The translations under genes were made by a program, and so were the position numbers. A stretch of DNA of 5,367 nucleotides from Schlesneria sp. (lineage in GTDB: Bacteria; Planctomycetota; Planctomycetia; Planctomycetales; Planctomycetaceae): contig JANXOO010000493.1 in NCBI GenBank assembly GCA_025353525.1, positions 1 through 5,367 on the forward strand, in the 5' to 3' direction. Under the pieces are notes generated by a model. That model was given only the letters and a program-made list of their open reading frames with translations. It had not been told where the DNA came from and ran no database searches. How positions within the stretch are numbered: position 1 is the stretch's first letter; every line of letters begins with the position of its first letter. Below, one piece after another: positions 1 through 5,323 of the stretch.

Positions 1-1311
1 GCCAAAACCTCAGAATCTCGAGAAGTCGTCATCACCGGTGCGGGTATTGTCAGCCCGATCGGTATCGGCGTTGATGCGTTCTGGGAGAGCCTGTCAGCAA
101 GCCGCTCGGGTATTCGTCATTGTGAGATGTTTCCCGGTTTCGCGGCACCCGACGGAGTGGGCGCCGAGGTGCGGGGTTTTACCGACGAATCGGCCCGGAA
201 AGTATATCTGAAAGAACAGCGGAAGAACCTGAAGGCGATGTGCCGCGAGATCCAGTTGGGTGTTGCGTCAGCGCTGCTCGCCTTGCAGGATTCATCCATC
301 GACCTGGGTGCGATCGATCACGAGCGTCTGGGTGTCGAATTCGGTGCCAACCTGATGCTGAGTCCTCCCGAGGTGTTGCGCGAGGGTTGTGCGGCCTGCT
401 GCGACGAAGGGACCACTCATTTTCAACCCGGGAACTGGGGTCAATCGGGTCTGGTGAAGCTCGAACCGCTGTGGTTGTTGAGGTATCTGCCGAACATGCC
501 TGCGTGCCATATCAGTATTTCAGCGGACGCCCGCGGGCCAAGCAATTCGCTGACTCTCGACGATGCCTCGGGAAACACTGTCATCGGTGAGGCCTATCGG
601 ATTCTGCTGCGAGGATCTGCAGACGTGATGATTGTGGGGGCGACAGGTACGACTTTGCACCCGATCAAGACATTGCATCAGGCATTGTGGAATGATCTGG
701 CTCGAACGCCTGAAGCTCCGGAATGCCGCGCGCGTCCATTCGATCTGAATCGGTCCGGTCGGGTTGTTGCCGAGGGCTCGTGCTCGTTCATCCTGGAAGA
801 TCGGCAACACGCCGAAAGACGCGGGGCCAGGATTCTGGGTCGCGTTCTGGGGGCCGGTTCTTCGTGCGTGTCGAATGCGTTGCATCAGCCGGACCACCGC
901 GTCGCATTGGGCAACGCCATGCGGGGTGCGTTGCGGGATGCAGGATTGCGTCCCGATCAGATCGGGCACATCAACGCGCACGGGTTGGGGACGAAAGAAG
1001 CCGATATTGCCGAATCGCTGGCGATTCTGGATGTCTTCGGCGACGAACTGGGTCGGCGAATTCCGGTGACAGCACCGAAAAGTTTTCTCGGGAATTCCGG
1101 TGCCGGTTCAGGATTACTGGAATTGGCCGCATCGGTTGTCGGTCTGTCGCACGGCGTGATTCCGCACACGCTGAATTATGAAACTCCTGATCCAGCGTGT
1201 CCTTTGAACGTTGTTGCCAAACAGCCTCGCGAGACATCGAATCGCGTGGTTCTGAGCGTCAATGTGACTAAGGTCGGTCAGGCTGCGGCATCAATTGTTG
1301 ACGTTGCCTGA
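1..1311 (+). CDS. Beta-ketoacyl-ACP synthase II-fold (FabF-like) protein lacking the catalytic cysteine; 5' partial
   Basis: The frame is open from base 1 and ends in TGA at 1309-1311, giving 436 visible residues. FabF is about 413, so the start should be only a few codons upstream. The thiolase-fold opening VVITGAGIVSPIG is at residues 9-21, which rules out the ATG at 127 as the start. The block HISISADARGPSNS (170-183) aligns without gaps to the FabF stretch before its nucleophile, which puts Asp188 where FabF has Cys163. His327 in NAHG and Lys360 in PKS match the conserved His303 and Lys335, but Asn365 replaces His340. The GFGGTN gating loop is TKVGQA (423-428), with Lys424 at the Phe400 position. 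Known for the fold: Cys-less homologues such as polyketide chain-length factors act as partners of an active ketosynthase, and some decarboxylate malonyl-ACP. I infer a partner or decarboxylase role in a fatty-acid- or polyketide-like pathway, in the cytoplasm. The substrate cannot be told. A catalytic partner may lie upstream, outside the window. Confidence 0.88.
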   Translation, partial: AKTSESREVVITGAGIVSPIGIGVDAFWESLSASRSGIRHCEMFPGFAAPDGVGAEVRGFTDESARKVYLKEQRKNLKAMCREIQLGVASALLALQDSSIDLGAIDHERLGVEFGANLMLSPPEVLREGCAACCDEGTTHFQPGNWGQSGLVKLEPLWLLRYLPNMPACHISISADARGPSNSLTLDDASGNTVIGEAYRILLRGSADVMIVGATGTTLHPIKTLHQALWNDLARTPEAPECRARPFDLNRSGRVVAEGSCSFILEDRQHAERRGARILGRVLGAGSSCVSNALHQPDHRVALGNAMRGALRDAGLRPDQIGHINAHGLGTKEADIAESLAILDVFGDELGRRIPVTAPKSFLGNSGAGSGLLELAASVVGLSHGVIPHTLNYETPDPACPLNVVAKQPRETSNRVVLSVNVTKVGQAAASIVDVA

Positions 1312-1515
1312 TCCAGACTCAACAACGTTTGAATCGGCGTTCTGCCCGCACGATCTCAGAATCTCCCTCTTCTTCGCGACGCAATCAAAGACAGAATTTC
1401 CTTCGCACCTCGGGCAGCGCCTGTTTGATGAGTAAACAATCGCCGAAGTGGTGGAATTGATCGGATTGAGGTGGGGTTTGTAACGGGTTGTTGAGGGGGC
1501 AGCAGAGAGGCCTGC

Positions 1516-1613
1516 GCCCTTCACAGGGCTTGAATCGTTCGTGCCTGGATCTGTTTCCGGGGTTGGAAACCCCACGAATTGTCACAAACATCAATGCGGA
1601 GCCCCAGCGGGGC
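1516..1613. repeat. Cluster of three perfect GC-rich mini-hairpins (REP-like)
   Basis: Three short perfect inverted repeats lie within about 100 bases: GCCCT-TCAC-AGGGC at 1516-1529, GGGGTT-GGA-AACCCC at 1559-1573 and GCCCC-AGC-GGGGC at 1601-1613. None is followed by a T-tract, so they are not typical terminators. Their position directly before an IS200-like transposase fragment suggests REP-type sequences of the kind mobilised by REP-associated transposases. This is inference from structure and context; I cannot check copy number in the genome. Confidence 0.5.
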
Positions 1614-1828
1614 GCAGGAGATGTCTTCCGGAGGCCAGCAGGTTCACGAACCTGCACTTCTATTGCGTATTCAGTGCCAGGGACCCAGACCCTTCGATTC
1701 TGCCATCGCTTCGCCACAATTTGCACTCGTACATCGGCGGCATCATTCGCAGTGATGGGAGCGTACCGAAGGAATTGGCGTTTTCATGCGAAATACGCCG
1801 TTGGGTTTTGTCGCGCCCCGCTGAGGCT
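1600..1828. mobile_element. Remnant of an IS200/RAYT-like unit bounded by a 16-nt inverted repeat
   Basis: AGCCCCAGCGGGGCGC at 1600-1615 reappears inverted at 1813-1828 as GCGCCCCGCTGAGGCT, with 15 of 16 positions matching. Each copy also contains its own small stem-loop: perfect on the left, one mismatch on the right. Between them lies the truncated transposase reading frame. REP elements in opposite orientation around a RAYT gene are the usual arrangement for REP-associated tyrosine transposases. Here the catalytic part of the gene is missing, so the unit is dead or non-autonomous. The exact ends are uncertain, because IS200-type elements lack classical terminal repeats and target duplications. 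Confidence 0.5.
1634..1780 (+). pseudogene. Truncated IS200-like (REP-associated, Y1/HUH) transposase, N-terminal fragment
   Basis: Reading frame 2 (codons from 1634) gives a stretch containing RFTNLHFYCVFSARD, then LHSYIGGIIRSDGSVP. This matches the family pattern of a start near FTNLHYHxVFSTKxR followed by LxxYIGGIIRxxGGxP. In complete members the HUH motif (DHVH) follows within about ten residues, and the nucleophilic Tyr comes later. Here the resemblance stops at about base 1770, so both are absent and the protein cannot be active. The nearest upstream ATG, at 1621-1623 after an AGGAG, is in a different frame, so the start is also disrupted. The recognition rests on remembered family motifs, not a search. 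The frame stays open into the TPR gene, but that part looks like chance coding. Confidence 0.68.
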
Positions 1829-1851
1829 TTTTGGGATATTCAGGTACCACT

Positions 1852-3267
1852 TTATTTGCCGAATGATTGCAACGCGAATTGAGCGCCCCGATACGCGGAA
1901 AGTTGGGATGCTTTGGTTTTCAGGACGTGTGAAAAGAATTCAGCCGCTTTGGCGTTGTCCTTGGCCTGCAGGCGACGTTCCCCGATGAAATAGTAGGCTT
2001 CGCACAGTTGAGCGTTTTTCAGCTTGGGATCGGTTGTTGCCGAAACGAATTCGACGAGATCCTTTTCCGACAGGTGGCCGCTGAGGAACAGCACCAGCTG
2101 ATCGATCCAGTCGCGATCTTTCTTTTCCTTGTTAACGCTTTCGGTTGCGATGTTGGTGACGACATCGGGTTTTCCCATCAGGACCAGTGACCAGAGCTTC
2201 CAGGGGTTCAGGTATCGCATCGTTTTTTCGTCGATCTGCGTTGCCTGCTCAAACGCTGCGTAGGCACCGTTGTATTCCCTTGAAAAAAACTTTGCGAAGC
2301 CAAGGTCGGCATGGGCGACAGGGTTGCCCTCGGCCAGTTTAATAGCGCTATTGTAGTCTTCGATTGCGCCTGCGACATTTCCCTGTGACAGGCGGCAGGT
2401 TCCGCGAAGGCTCGTGAACAGCGGATTGGTCGGTTCGATACTCATCGCTTTTGTAAAATCCTGCTCGGCGGCCAGCAGGTTTCCTGCGCCTTGATAGGTA
2501 TATCCCCGATTTGTATAGGCAACGGCGAAATTCTTATCGATTTCCAGAGCCTTGTTGAAATCGGCCAATGCTTCCTGTGGTTTGCCCTGTTGTTGCAAGA
2601 ACAATCCGCGATTGTTGTAAACCAGATGGCTGTTCGGAATCGACACGATCGCTGCAGAAAATGCGGCCAGCGCCTTGTCCGGTTGGCCTGACATCACAAG
2701 ACTTTCCGCGAGGCCAACGTGCGAGCCCAAGTGGCCAGGGTCAGTCTTGATCGCAGCTTCATAGTCGGCAATCGCCGAATTCAGATCCTTCAGATGGATG
2801 AACGCCGAAGCTCGCTGATACAGCACGTTAGCTCGCTGTTCTGCCGACAAATTCGTTCGGGCGAGCACTCCTTTTGCGACTTCGACGGCGGCGTTCGCGT
2901 GTTCTTTTTTGTCTTCCAGGTTCGCGAGCGCGACCATTCCGTACAGGTAGGGCAGGTAATAATTGATTTCGGCGCTTCCGCCAACTTTCAGTGATTCACG
3001 AGCATCCTGGATTCCGTCACGCAGCTCGGCAACGTCTCGTTTGACAACGCCCAGTTCGACGCGGGCACTCGACCTGAGATAAAGTGCTTTGTGATCTTTG
3101 GGATTTTGTGAGAGGACCTGAGTCGTCAATTCCTTGCATTTTGCGAAGTCGGCGCTCTGGTAGGCGGCTTCGGCATCGGCTTTGAGTTTTTCATGTTCGG
3201 GGTTGGCCTGGCCAGCAGCAATTGACGTGAAAAACAGCACCAGTACGATCCAGCTGCGACAAAACAT
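1852..3267 (-). CDS. Exported tetratricopeptide repeat protein with NlpI-like C-terminal region
   Basis: This gene encodes 471 residues. The start ATG (3265-3267, minus) is preceded by GGAG at a 6-nt spacing, and the stop is TAA. Residues 1-21 form a Sec signal peptide: one Arg, a hydrophobic core WIVLVLFF, then small residues with likely cleavage after A17-A18-G19 or A21. There is no lipobox, so it is probably periplasmic and soluble. TPR units can be placed at about 27-60, 147-180, 181-214, 215-248, 249-282, 283-315 and 316-349, with typical hallmarks such as YNNRG...EALADFNKALEID and YTNRG...AEQDFTKAMSIEP. Residues 387-455 (W-IDQLVLFLSGHLSEKDL, then CEAYYFIGERRL and AAEFFSHVL) resemble the closing part of NlpI-type TPR proteins. 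TPRs bind proteins; the partner is unknown. The gene is convergent with the KAS-like gene, divergent from nusA, and appears to be a single-gene unit. Confidence 0.9.
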   Translation of the reverse strand: MFCRSWIVLVLFFTSIAAGQANPEHEKLKADAEAAYQSADFAKCKELTTQVLSQNPKDHKALYLRSSARVELGVVKRDVAELRDGIQDARESLKVGGSAEINYYLPYLYGMVALANLEDKKEHANAAVEVAKGVLARTNLSAEQRANVLYQRASAFIHLKDLNSAIADYEAAIKTDPGHLGSHVGLAESLVMSGQPDKALAAFSAAIVSIPNSHLVYNNRGLFLQQQGKPQEALADFNKALEIDKNFAVAYTNRGYTYQGAGNLLAAEQDFTKAMSIEPTNPLFTSLRGTCRLSQGNVAGAIEDYNSAIKLAEGNPVAHADLGFAKFFSREYNGAYAAFEQATQIDEKTMRYLNPWKLWSLVLMGKPDVVTNIATESVNKEKKDRDWIDQLVLFLSGHLSEKDLVEFVSATTDPKLKNAQLCEAYYFIGERRLQAKDNAKAAEFFSHVLKTKASQLSAYRGAQFALQSFGK

Positions 3268-3316
3268 GACTGACTCCGGGGGATATCGTGAAACGAAACT
3301 TGCCGTCCATTTACAG

Positions 3317-3345
3317 ATTCAATCCGGAACTGGTGGTTACGTCAA
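3317..3345 (-). promoter_or_regulatory. Candidate sigma70-type promoter for the TPR gene
   Basis: On the minus strand TTGACG (3340-3345) is followed after 17 bases by TTGAAT (3317-3322), about 50 bases before the TPR start codon. The -35 matches five of six consensus bases and the -10 four of six. Spacing is ideal, but the -10 is weak, so this is a candidate only. Confidence 0.3.
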
Positions 3346-3421
3346 CACGTGGTTCCAAAACAGTTCCTTGCAAAAACACCAGCCGGGTTGTCGAACGAGT
3401 CAATTTGGCAGTGCGAACTCC

Positions 3422-3450
3422 TTGACAGCACGAGTGTTGGCCAGTATCGT
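3422..3450 (+). promoter_or_regulatory. Candidate sigma70-type promoter reading toward nusA
   Basis: A perfect -35 hexamer TTGACA (3422-3427) is separated by exactly 17 bases from TATCGT (3445-3450), which matches four of six -10 bases. Transcription would begin near 3457 and give a leader of about 415 nt before the nusA start. It is the best promoter-like pair I found on the + strand of this gap. A closer promoter cannot be excluded. Confidence 0.42.
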
Positions 3451-3548
3451 CACCGTCGCACCGAAGGGATGGTCCTCTGTATGTCGGCTGACACAATCAC
3501 TCGTCAGAGTCGGATTTGGGGCGATTTTTCGTGGATAAGCGTTCATGC

Positions 3549-3587
3549 AGAATGTCCTTGAAGAATGTCCTTGCAGAATGTCCTCGA
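3549..3587 (+). repeat. Three tandem copies of a 13-bp repeat
   Basis: The copies are AGAATGTCCTTGA (3549-3561), AGAATGTCCTTGC (3562-3574) and AGAATGTCCTCGA (3575-3587), directly abutting. The unit length is not a multiple of three and no gene covers it. It lies inside the putative nusA leader. It may be recent slippage, or a row of binding sites spaced by slightly more than one helical turn. Confidence 0.9.
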
Positions 3588-3609
3588 AGTGCGGTATCGG
3601 GTCTCGCCC

Positions 3610-3672
3610 ATTTGCGGAGGCATGGTCCATGTAGCCTGAGAAGTCGACAGGTTCCTGGTTTGCACCGCAAAT
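3610..3672 (+). promoter_or_regulatory. Possible branched RNA fold in the nusA leader
   Basis: ATTTGCGG (3610-3617) pairs perfectly with CCGCAAAT (3665-3672). The 47 bases between them contain AGGC...GCCT, enclosing CATGGTCCATG, and then CAGGTTCCTG. These could form two small inner stems, giving a three-way-junction layout. I recognise no known riboswitch class. The inner stems are short, so the fold is only a hypothesis. Confidence 0.3.
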
Positions 3673-3724
3673 TTACAGTTGGCTTGCTGGCTGCAGGTCG
3701 GTTGTGAGAGGGGTGTCATGGTCG

Positions 3725-3732
3725 GCTCTTTA
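3725..3732 (+). promoter_or_regulatory. boxA-like antitermination motif
   Basis: GCTCTTTA is identical to the core of the E. coli rRNA-operon boxA (TGCTCTTTAAC), which is bound by NusB-NusE during antitermination. It sits 17 bases upstream of the terminator-like hairpin and on the same strand as nusA. The flanking bases do not extend the match, and an octamer can occur by chance. Confidence 0.35.
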
Positions 3733-3749
3733 GGGTCCGGCTGCGAACG

Positions 3750-3781
3750 AAGTGGGACTCGTGCCCGCTTTTTTTGTTTTT
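3750..3781 (+). terminator. Intrinsic-terminator-like hairpin upstream of nusA
   Basis: AAGTGGG (3750-3756) can pair with CCCGCTT (3764-3770) across a 7-base loop, with one G-T wobble. It is followed by a T-rich tail: seven Ts at 3769-3775, G, then five Ts. It points toward nusA and ends about 90 bases before the start codon, with no gene just upstream to terminate. I therefore favour an attenuator in the nusA leader, or the end of an unrecognised small RNA. An alternative pairing of GGTCC (3734-3738) with GGACT (3755-3759) would break the stem. Confidence 0.5.
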
Positions 3782-3860
3782 AGAGACGGAATTTGTGGCG
3801 TTTGCTCATCGACATGGTTTTCGCCGCCTGGCGGTAGCTGGTCATCGCCATCTGGCAATA

Positions 3861-3864
3861 GAGG
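3861..3864 (+). promoter_or_regulatory. Shine-Dalgarno sequence fixing the nusA start
   Basis: GAGG lies 7 bases upstream of the ATG at 3872. The reading frame is open further upstream to a GTG at 3752, but that start falls within the terminator-like hairpin and would add about 40 residues rich in Trp, Ser, Gly and Pro with no NusA likeness. The ATG at 3872 is therefore the supported start. Confidence 0.7.
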
Positions 3865-3871
3865 TAATGCA

Positions 3872-5284
3872 ATGAACGGTCCCGAGCTCTTGAGAGTCGT
3901 CGATGCGATTCACAGAGACAAGAGTATTGACAAGGAGATCGTGTTCGAGGGGATCGAGCAAGCGATCCTGTCGGCCGCGCGCAAGCATTACGGCGAAGAA
4001 GAATTGATCGATGTTCACGTCGACCGGACGAACGGTCATCCGACAGTCAAGCTGAACAACGTCGAAGTCGACGGTGATGTGCTGGGGCGAATTTCGGCTC
4101 AGACCGCCAAGCAAGTCATGATTCAGAAGATTCGAGAAGCCGAACGTGATGCGCTTTATGGCGAATACCACGAGCAGCGCAATCAGATTGTCACCGGGAC
4201 AGTTTCGAAGCTCGAAGGGGGATCGTCGATCGTCAACCTGGGGAAGGTTGAAGGTTTGCTTCCGCGGGGAGAGCAAATTCCTGGCGAAGGGTTCCGCGTG
4301 GGTGATCGCGTTCGGGCGATCGTGCTGGAAGTTCGCAAATCAGGCAGTCGCGTCAAAATCATTCTTTCGCGAATACACGTCGAATTTGTGAGGCGCTTGT
4401 TCGAACTTGAGATTCCGGAAGTTTCCGAGCGGATCATTGAAGTCCGGTCCTTGGCGCGTGAAGCGGGTTACCGCTCGAAAGTTGCCGTCAGTTGTATCGA
4501 TAACAATATCGACGCGGTTGGGGCATGCGTTGGCGTTCGAGGGGCGCGAATCAAGAACATTACCGGCGAGCTGGGTGACGAAAAGATCGACATCGTCCGC
4601 TGGAACGATTCGCTGCAGGTGCTTGTTCCTAATGCATTGCAGCCTGCCGAAGTTGAAGATGTCATCCTTTGTCCGATGCTTGGACGCGTCATTGTGCTCG
4701 TTCGTGACGACCAGTTGTCGCTGGCGATTGGAAAGCGCGGCCAGAATGTGCGACTGGCCTCCAAGCTGGTCGGTTGGGACATCGAAGTGATGACGCGAGA
4801 TGAACTCGACGAGCAGCTTGAACGAGCTGTTCAGGCGTTTTCAGAGACTCCGGGTGTCACCGGAGATTTGGCCGAAAGTCTGGTTGCCCAGGGCTTCCTG
4901 AGCTTCGATGATTTATCGGTGATCGAGCCCGATCAACTGGCGGAAATGGGTGGGCTGACCGAAGAGCAGTGTGATATCATTGTTGCGCATGCAGAAAGCG
5001 AAGGCGAGCGACTGGAGCAAGAGCAGCGATTGCGCAAGGCTCAGGAAAAGAATCAGGCTGTGATCAATTCCAATATCGAGCACGATAGGCTCGAGCAGGA
5101 GAAACGACAGAGGATCGCGTTGGAGAATGCTGCTCCCGAACCAGTTGTGTCAAATGGCCATGAAGTCACTGGAAGCAGTGATGCTTCCGTCGATGATGCT
5201 TCGCTTGTTGAGGCGGGTGCTGCAGAAGCAGAAGAAGTAAAAGCGGAGACGGTAGAAGGAGTTGCAGGAGAAAGTCAGGCTTGA
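3872..5284 (+). CDS. nusA: Transcription termination/antitermination factor NusA
   Basis: This gene encodes a cytoplasmic RNA-polymerase-binding factor of 470 residues that modulates pausing, intrinsic termination and Nus-dependent antitermination. The N-terminal polymerase-binding domain (about 1-105) opens [21 protein letters not shown] and contains [18 protein letters not shown]. The S1 domain spans about 106-170. KH1 follows, with [11 protein letters not shown] around 217-227 and EKIDIVRW, then KH2 with [19 protein letters not shown] (284-302); both GxxG loops are present. Residues 310-375 resemble one of the acidic repeats of E. coli NusA ([31 protein letters not shown]). A Glu/Gln/Arg-rich, probably helical segment (376-418) and an acidic Ala/Glu/Val tail (419-470) close the protein. 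By my remembered alignment with E. coli NusA, about 30 residues are missing from the N-terminal domain between VDRTNG and GRISAQ. In many bacteria rimP precedes and infB follows nusA; rimP is not found here and the downstream side lies beyond the window. Confidence 0.97.
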   Translation: MNGPELLRVVDAIHRDKSIDKEIVFEGIEQAILSAARKHYGEEELIDVHVDRTNGHPTVKLNNVEVDGDVLGRISAQTAKQVMIQKIREAERDALYGEYHEQRNQIVTGTVSKLEGGSSIVNLGKVEGLLPRGEQIPGEGFRVGDRVRAIVLEVRKSGSRVKIILSRIHVEFVRRLFELEIPEVSERIIEVRSLAREAGYRSKVAVSCIDNNIDAVGACVGVRGARIKNITGELGDEKIDIVRWNDSLQVLVPNALQPAEVEDVILCPMLGRVIVLVRDDQLSLAIGKRGQNVRLASKLVGWDIEVMTRDELDEQLERAVQAFSETPGVTGDLAESLVAQGFLSFDDLSVIEPDQLAEMGGLTEEQCDIIVAHAESEGERLEQEQRLRKAQEKNQAVINSNIEHDRLEQEKRQRIALENAAPEPVVSNGHEVTGSSDASVDDASLVEAGAAEAEEVKAETVEGVAGESQA

Positions 5285-5291
5285 GGTTCGC

Positions 5292-5323
5292 TGGTCGCAT
5301 TTTGTGGTCGCATTTTGTGGTCG
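5292..5323 (+). repeat. 13-bp tandem repeat, about 2.5 copies
   Basis: TGGTCGCATTTTG occurs at 5292-5304 and again at 5305-5317, followed by a partial TGGTCG at 5318-5323, with no mismatches. It starts 8 bases after the nusA stop codon. The perfect identity suggests recent duplication. It cannot form a terminator by itself. The last 44 bases of the window show nothing else I can name. Confidence 0.9.

Larger units (their letters stand above)
1312..1851. other. Convergent intergenic region with decayed mobile-element sequence
   Basis: This 540-base gap separates the 3' ends of the KAS-like and TPR genes. The first ~190 bases show no gene, clear terminator or recognisable motif. From about 1516 it holds a series of GC-rich mini-hairpins, then a fragment resembling the N-terminus of an IS200-like transposase, then an inverted copy of one hairpin. 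Several open frames cross it on both strands, but none has a plausible start with a Shine-Dalgarno sequence plus protein-like composition over its length. I treat the region as non-coding apart from the remnant. Confidence 0.7.
3268..3871. other. Divergent intergenic region; putative long nusA leader
   Basis: This stretch of about 600 bases lies between the TPR start and the nusA start. I see no credible protein gene in it: open frames on both strands lack protein-like composition and a supported start. It does not match the conserved cores of 4.5S RNA or tRNA that I could check by eye. On the + strand it contains a promoter-like pair near 3422-3450, a 13-bp tandem repeat, an 8-bp inverted repeat enclosing small stems, a boxA-like octamer and a terminator-like hairpin. 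Together these suggest a regulated leader. Confidence 0.5.

Noticed and set aside
520..981. Antisense open frame of 153 residues within the KAS-like gene
   Set aside because: It is a shadow of the codon pattern of the real gene and has no family-like sequence.
127..1311. ATG at 127 as the start of the KAS-like gene
   Set aside because: The frame is open to base 1, and the conserved VVITGAGIVSPIG strand of the fold lies upstream of this ATG.
1296..1324. TGTTGA/TCAACA inverted repeat around the KAS-like stop codon as a terminator
   Set aside because: Only 6 bp, a 17-base loop, low GC and no T-run.
1638..1655. Perfect 8-bp palindrome GCAGGTTC-AC-GAACCTGC as a terminator
   Set aside because: There is no T-tract, and the sequence is explained as codons of the transposase remnant (RFTNLH).
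1815..1832. GCCCC-GCT-GAGGC plus TTTTT as a terminator for the KAS-like gene
   Set aside because: The stem has a mismatch and lies about 500 bases downstream. It is better explained as the inverted copy of the 1601-1613 hairpin, though some termination is possible.
1488..1988. A 166-residue open frame on the + strand
   Set aside because: It crosses the mini-hairpins and runs into the antisense of the TPR gene. Its composition is not protein-like, and the transposase likeness is in a different frame.
3549..3587. CRISPR-like array
   Set aside because: The repeats are 13 bp, abut directly without spacers and number only three.
3600..3770. tRNA, 4.5S RNA or other standard RNA gene upstream of nusA
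   Set aside because: No tRNA arm pattern or 4.5S core motif was seen. Structure is suggestive only of a leader element.
3752..3871. GTG at 3752 as the nusA start
   Set aside because: It lies in the terminator-like hairpin, has no NusA-like sequence after it, and a Shine-Dalgarno-preceded ATG at 3872 fits the family N-terminus.
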